From: Sphingomonadales bacterium
GTDB taxonomy: Bacteria > Pseudomonadota > Alphaproteobacteria > Sphingomonadales > Sphingomonadaceae
Reading direction: 5' to 3'
NCBI GenBank assembly: GCA_028868335.1
Contig: JAGWUU010000190.1
Location: 1-6,211 of the forward strand
Length of the DNA stretch: 6,211 bases
Position 1 is the stretch's first letter, and the number at the start of each line of letters is the position of its first letter. A program made the position numbers and the translations under genes. The notes below the pieces were generated by a model that saw only the letters and a program-made list of their open reading frames with translations, was not told where the DNA came from and made no database searches. This document shows, in pieces, positions 6,035-6,211 of this stretch.

Positions 6035-6211
6035 TCACCCGAGGATGGCAGGCAAATCGAGTCCCTTGTCGCGGGCGCAGTCGATCGCGATGTCATAACC
6101 GGCATCGGCGTGACGCATTACGCCAGTGGCGGGATCGTTCCACAGCACGCGCTCCAGACGCTTTGCCGCTTCGGGCGTGCCGTCGGCGACGATGACCATG
6201 CCCGAATGCTG
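6035..6211 (-). CDS. hutU: Urocanate hydratase, C-terminal fragment
   Basis: This is the last 58 residues of a minus-strand gene that starts beyond the right edge, ending in TGA at 6037-6035. Urocanate hydratase is a cytosolic NAD+-dependent enzyme that converts urocanate to 4-imidazolone-5-propionate, the second step of histidine degradation; the full protein is about 550-560 residues. The fragment matches the strongly conserved C-terminus: QHSGMVIVADGTPEAAKRLE at its start, then NDPATGVMRHADAGYDIAIDCA, and a short LDLPAILG tail. The catalytic Cys and NAD-binding parts lie outside the window. The rest of the hut operon is probably to the right. The crotonase gene lies downstream in the same direction, 79 bp away and separated by the palindrome, so readthrough is possible, although histidine breakdown has no obvious use for a crotonase or dienoyl-CoA reductase. 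Confidence 0.93.
   Translation of the reverse strand, partial: QHSGMVIVADGTPEAAKRLERVLWNDPATGVMRHADAGYDIAIDCARDKGLDLPAILG

Overview
The window is high-GC, densely packed bacterial DNA, most likely from an alphaproteobacterium of the Sphingomonadales (Novosphingobium/Sphingobium type). That placement is an inference from base composition and the general style of the proteins; there is no rRNA or other phylogenetic marker to confirm it. All recognisable genes are catabolic.

Left half, + strand, one probable operon: the 3' end of a TauD/TfdA-type 2-oxoglutarate dioxygenase (1-153), a DUF849/BKACE beta-keto acid cleavage enzyme (183-1235), a small RBBP9/YdeN-like serine hydrolase (1232-1783, ATGA overlap with the gene before it), and a spinster-like MFS transporter (1836-3140, probable TTG start). 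The MFS gene converges on the right-hand operon, and the two coding regions overlap tail to tail by 31 bp (3110-3140).

Right half, - strand: the 3' end of hutU, urocanate hydratase (6035-6211); a 79-bp gap mostly filled by a 56-bp near-perfect palindrome (5957-6012); an enoyl-CoA hydratase/isomerase-family protein (5155-5955); and a FadH-type 2,4-dienoyl-CoA reductase with FMN, 4Fe-4S, FAD and NADPH modules (3110-5158). The last two genes overlap by ATGA and are probably translationally coupled.

How the genes may work together (inference): the MFS protein moves an organic acid or related compound, and the dioxygenase and hydrolase modify it. BKACE would turn a free beta-keto acid plus acetyl-CoA into acetoacetate plus a new acyl-CoA, so no CoA ligase is needed. 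The dienoyl-CoA reductase-like and crotonase-like enzymes could then act on unsaturated CoA thioesters. The substrate cannot be named from the sequence.

The points most worth a second look are the palindrome, which starts one base upstream of the crotonase start codon and holds that gene's Shine-Dalgarno in its stem, and substitutions at active-site positions of the FadH-like and crotonase-like enzymes. I see no CRISPR array, tRNA, rRNA, insertion sequence or phage gene, and no gene-free stretch longer than about 80 bases.
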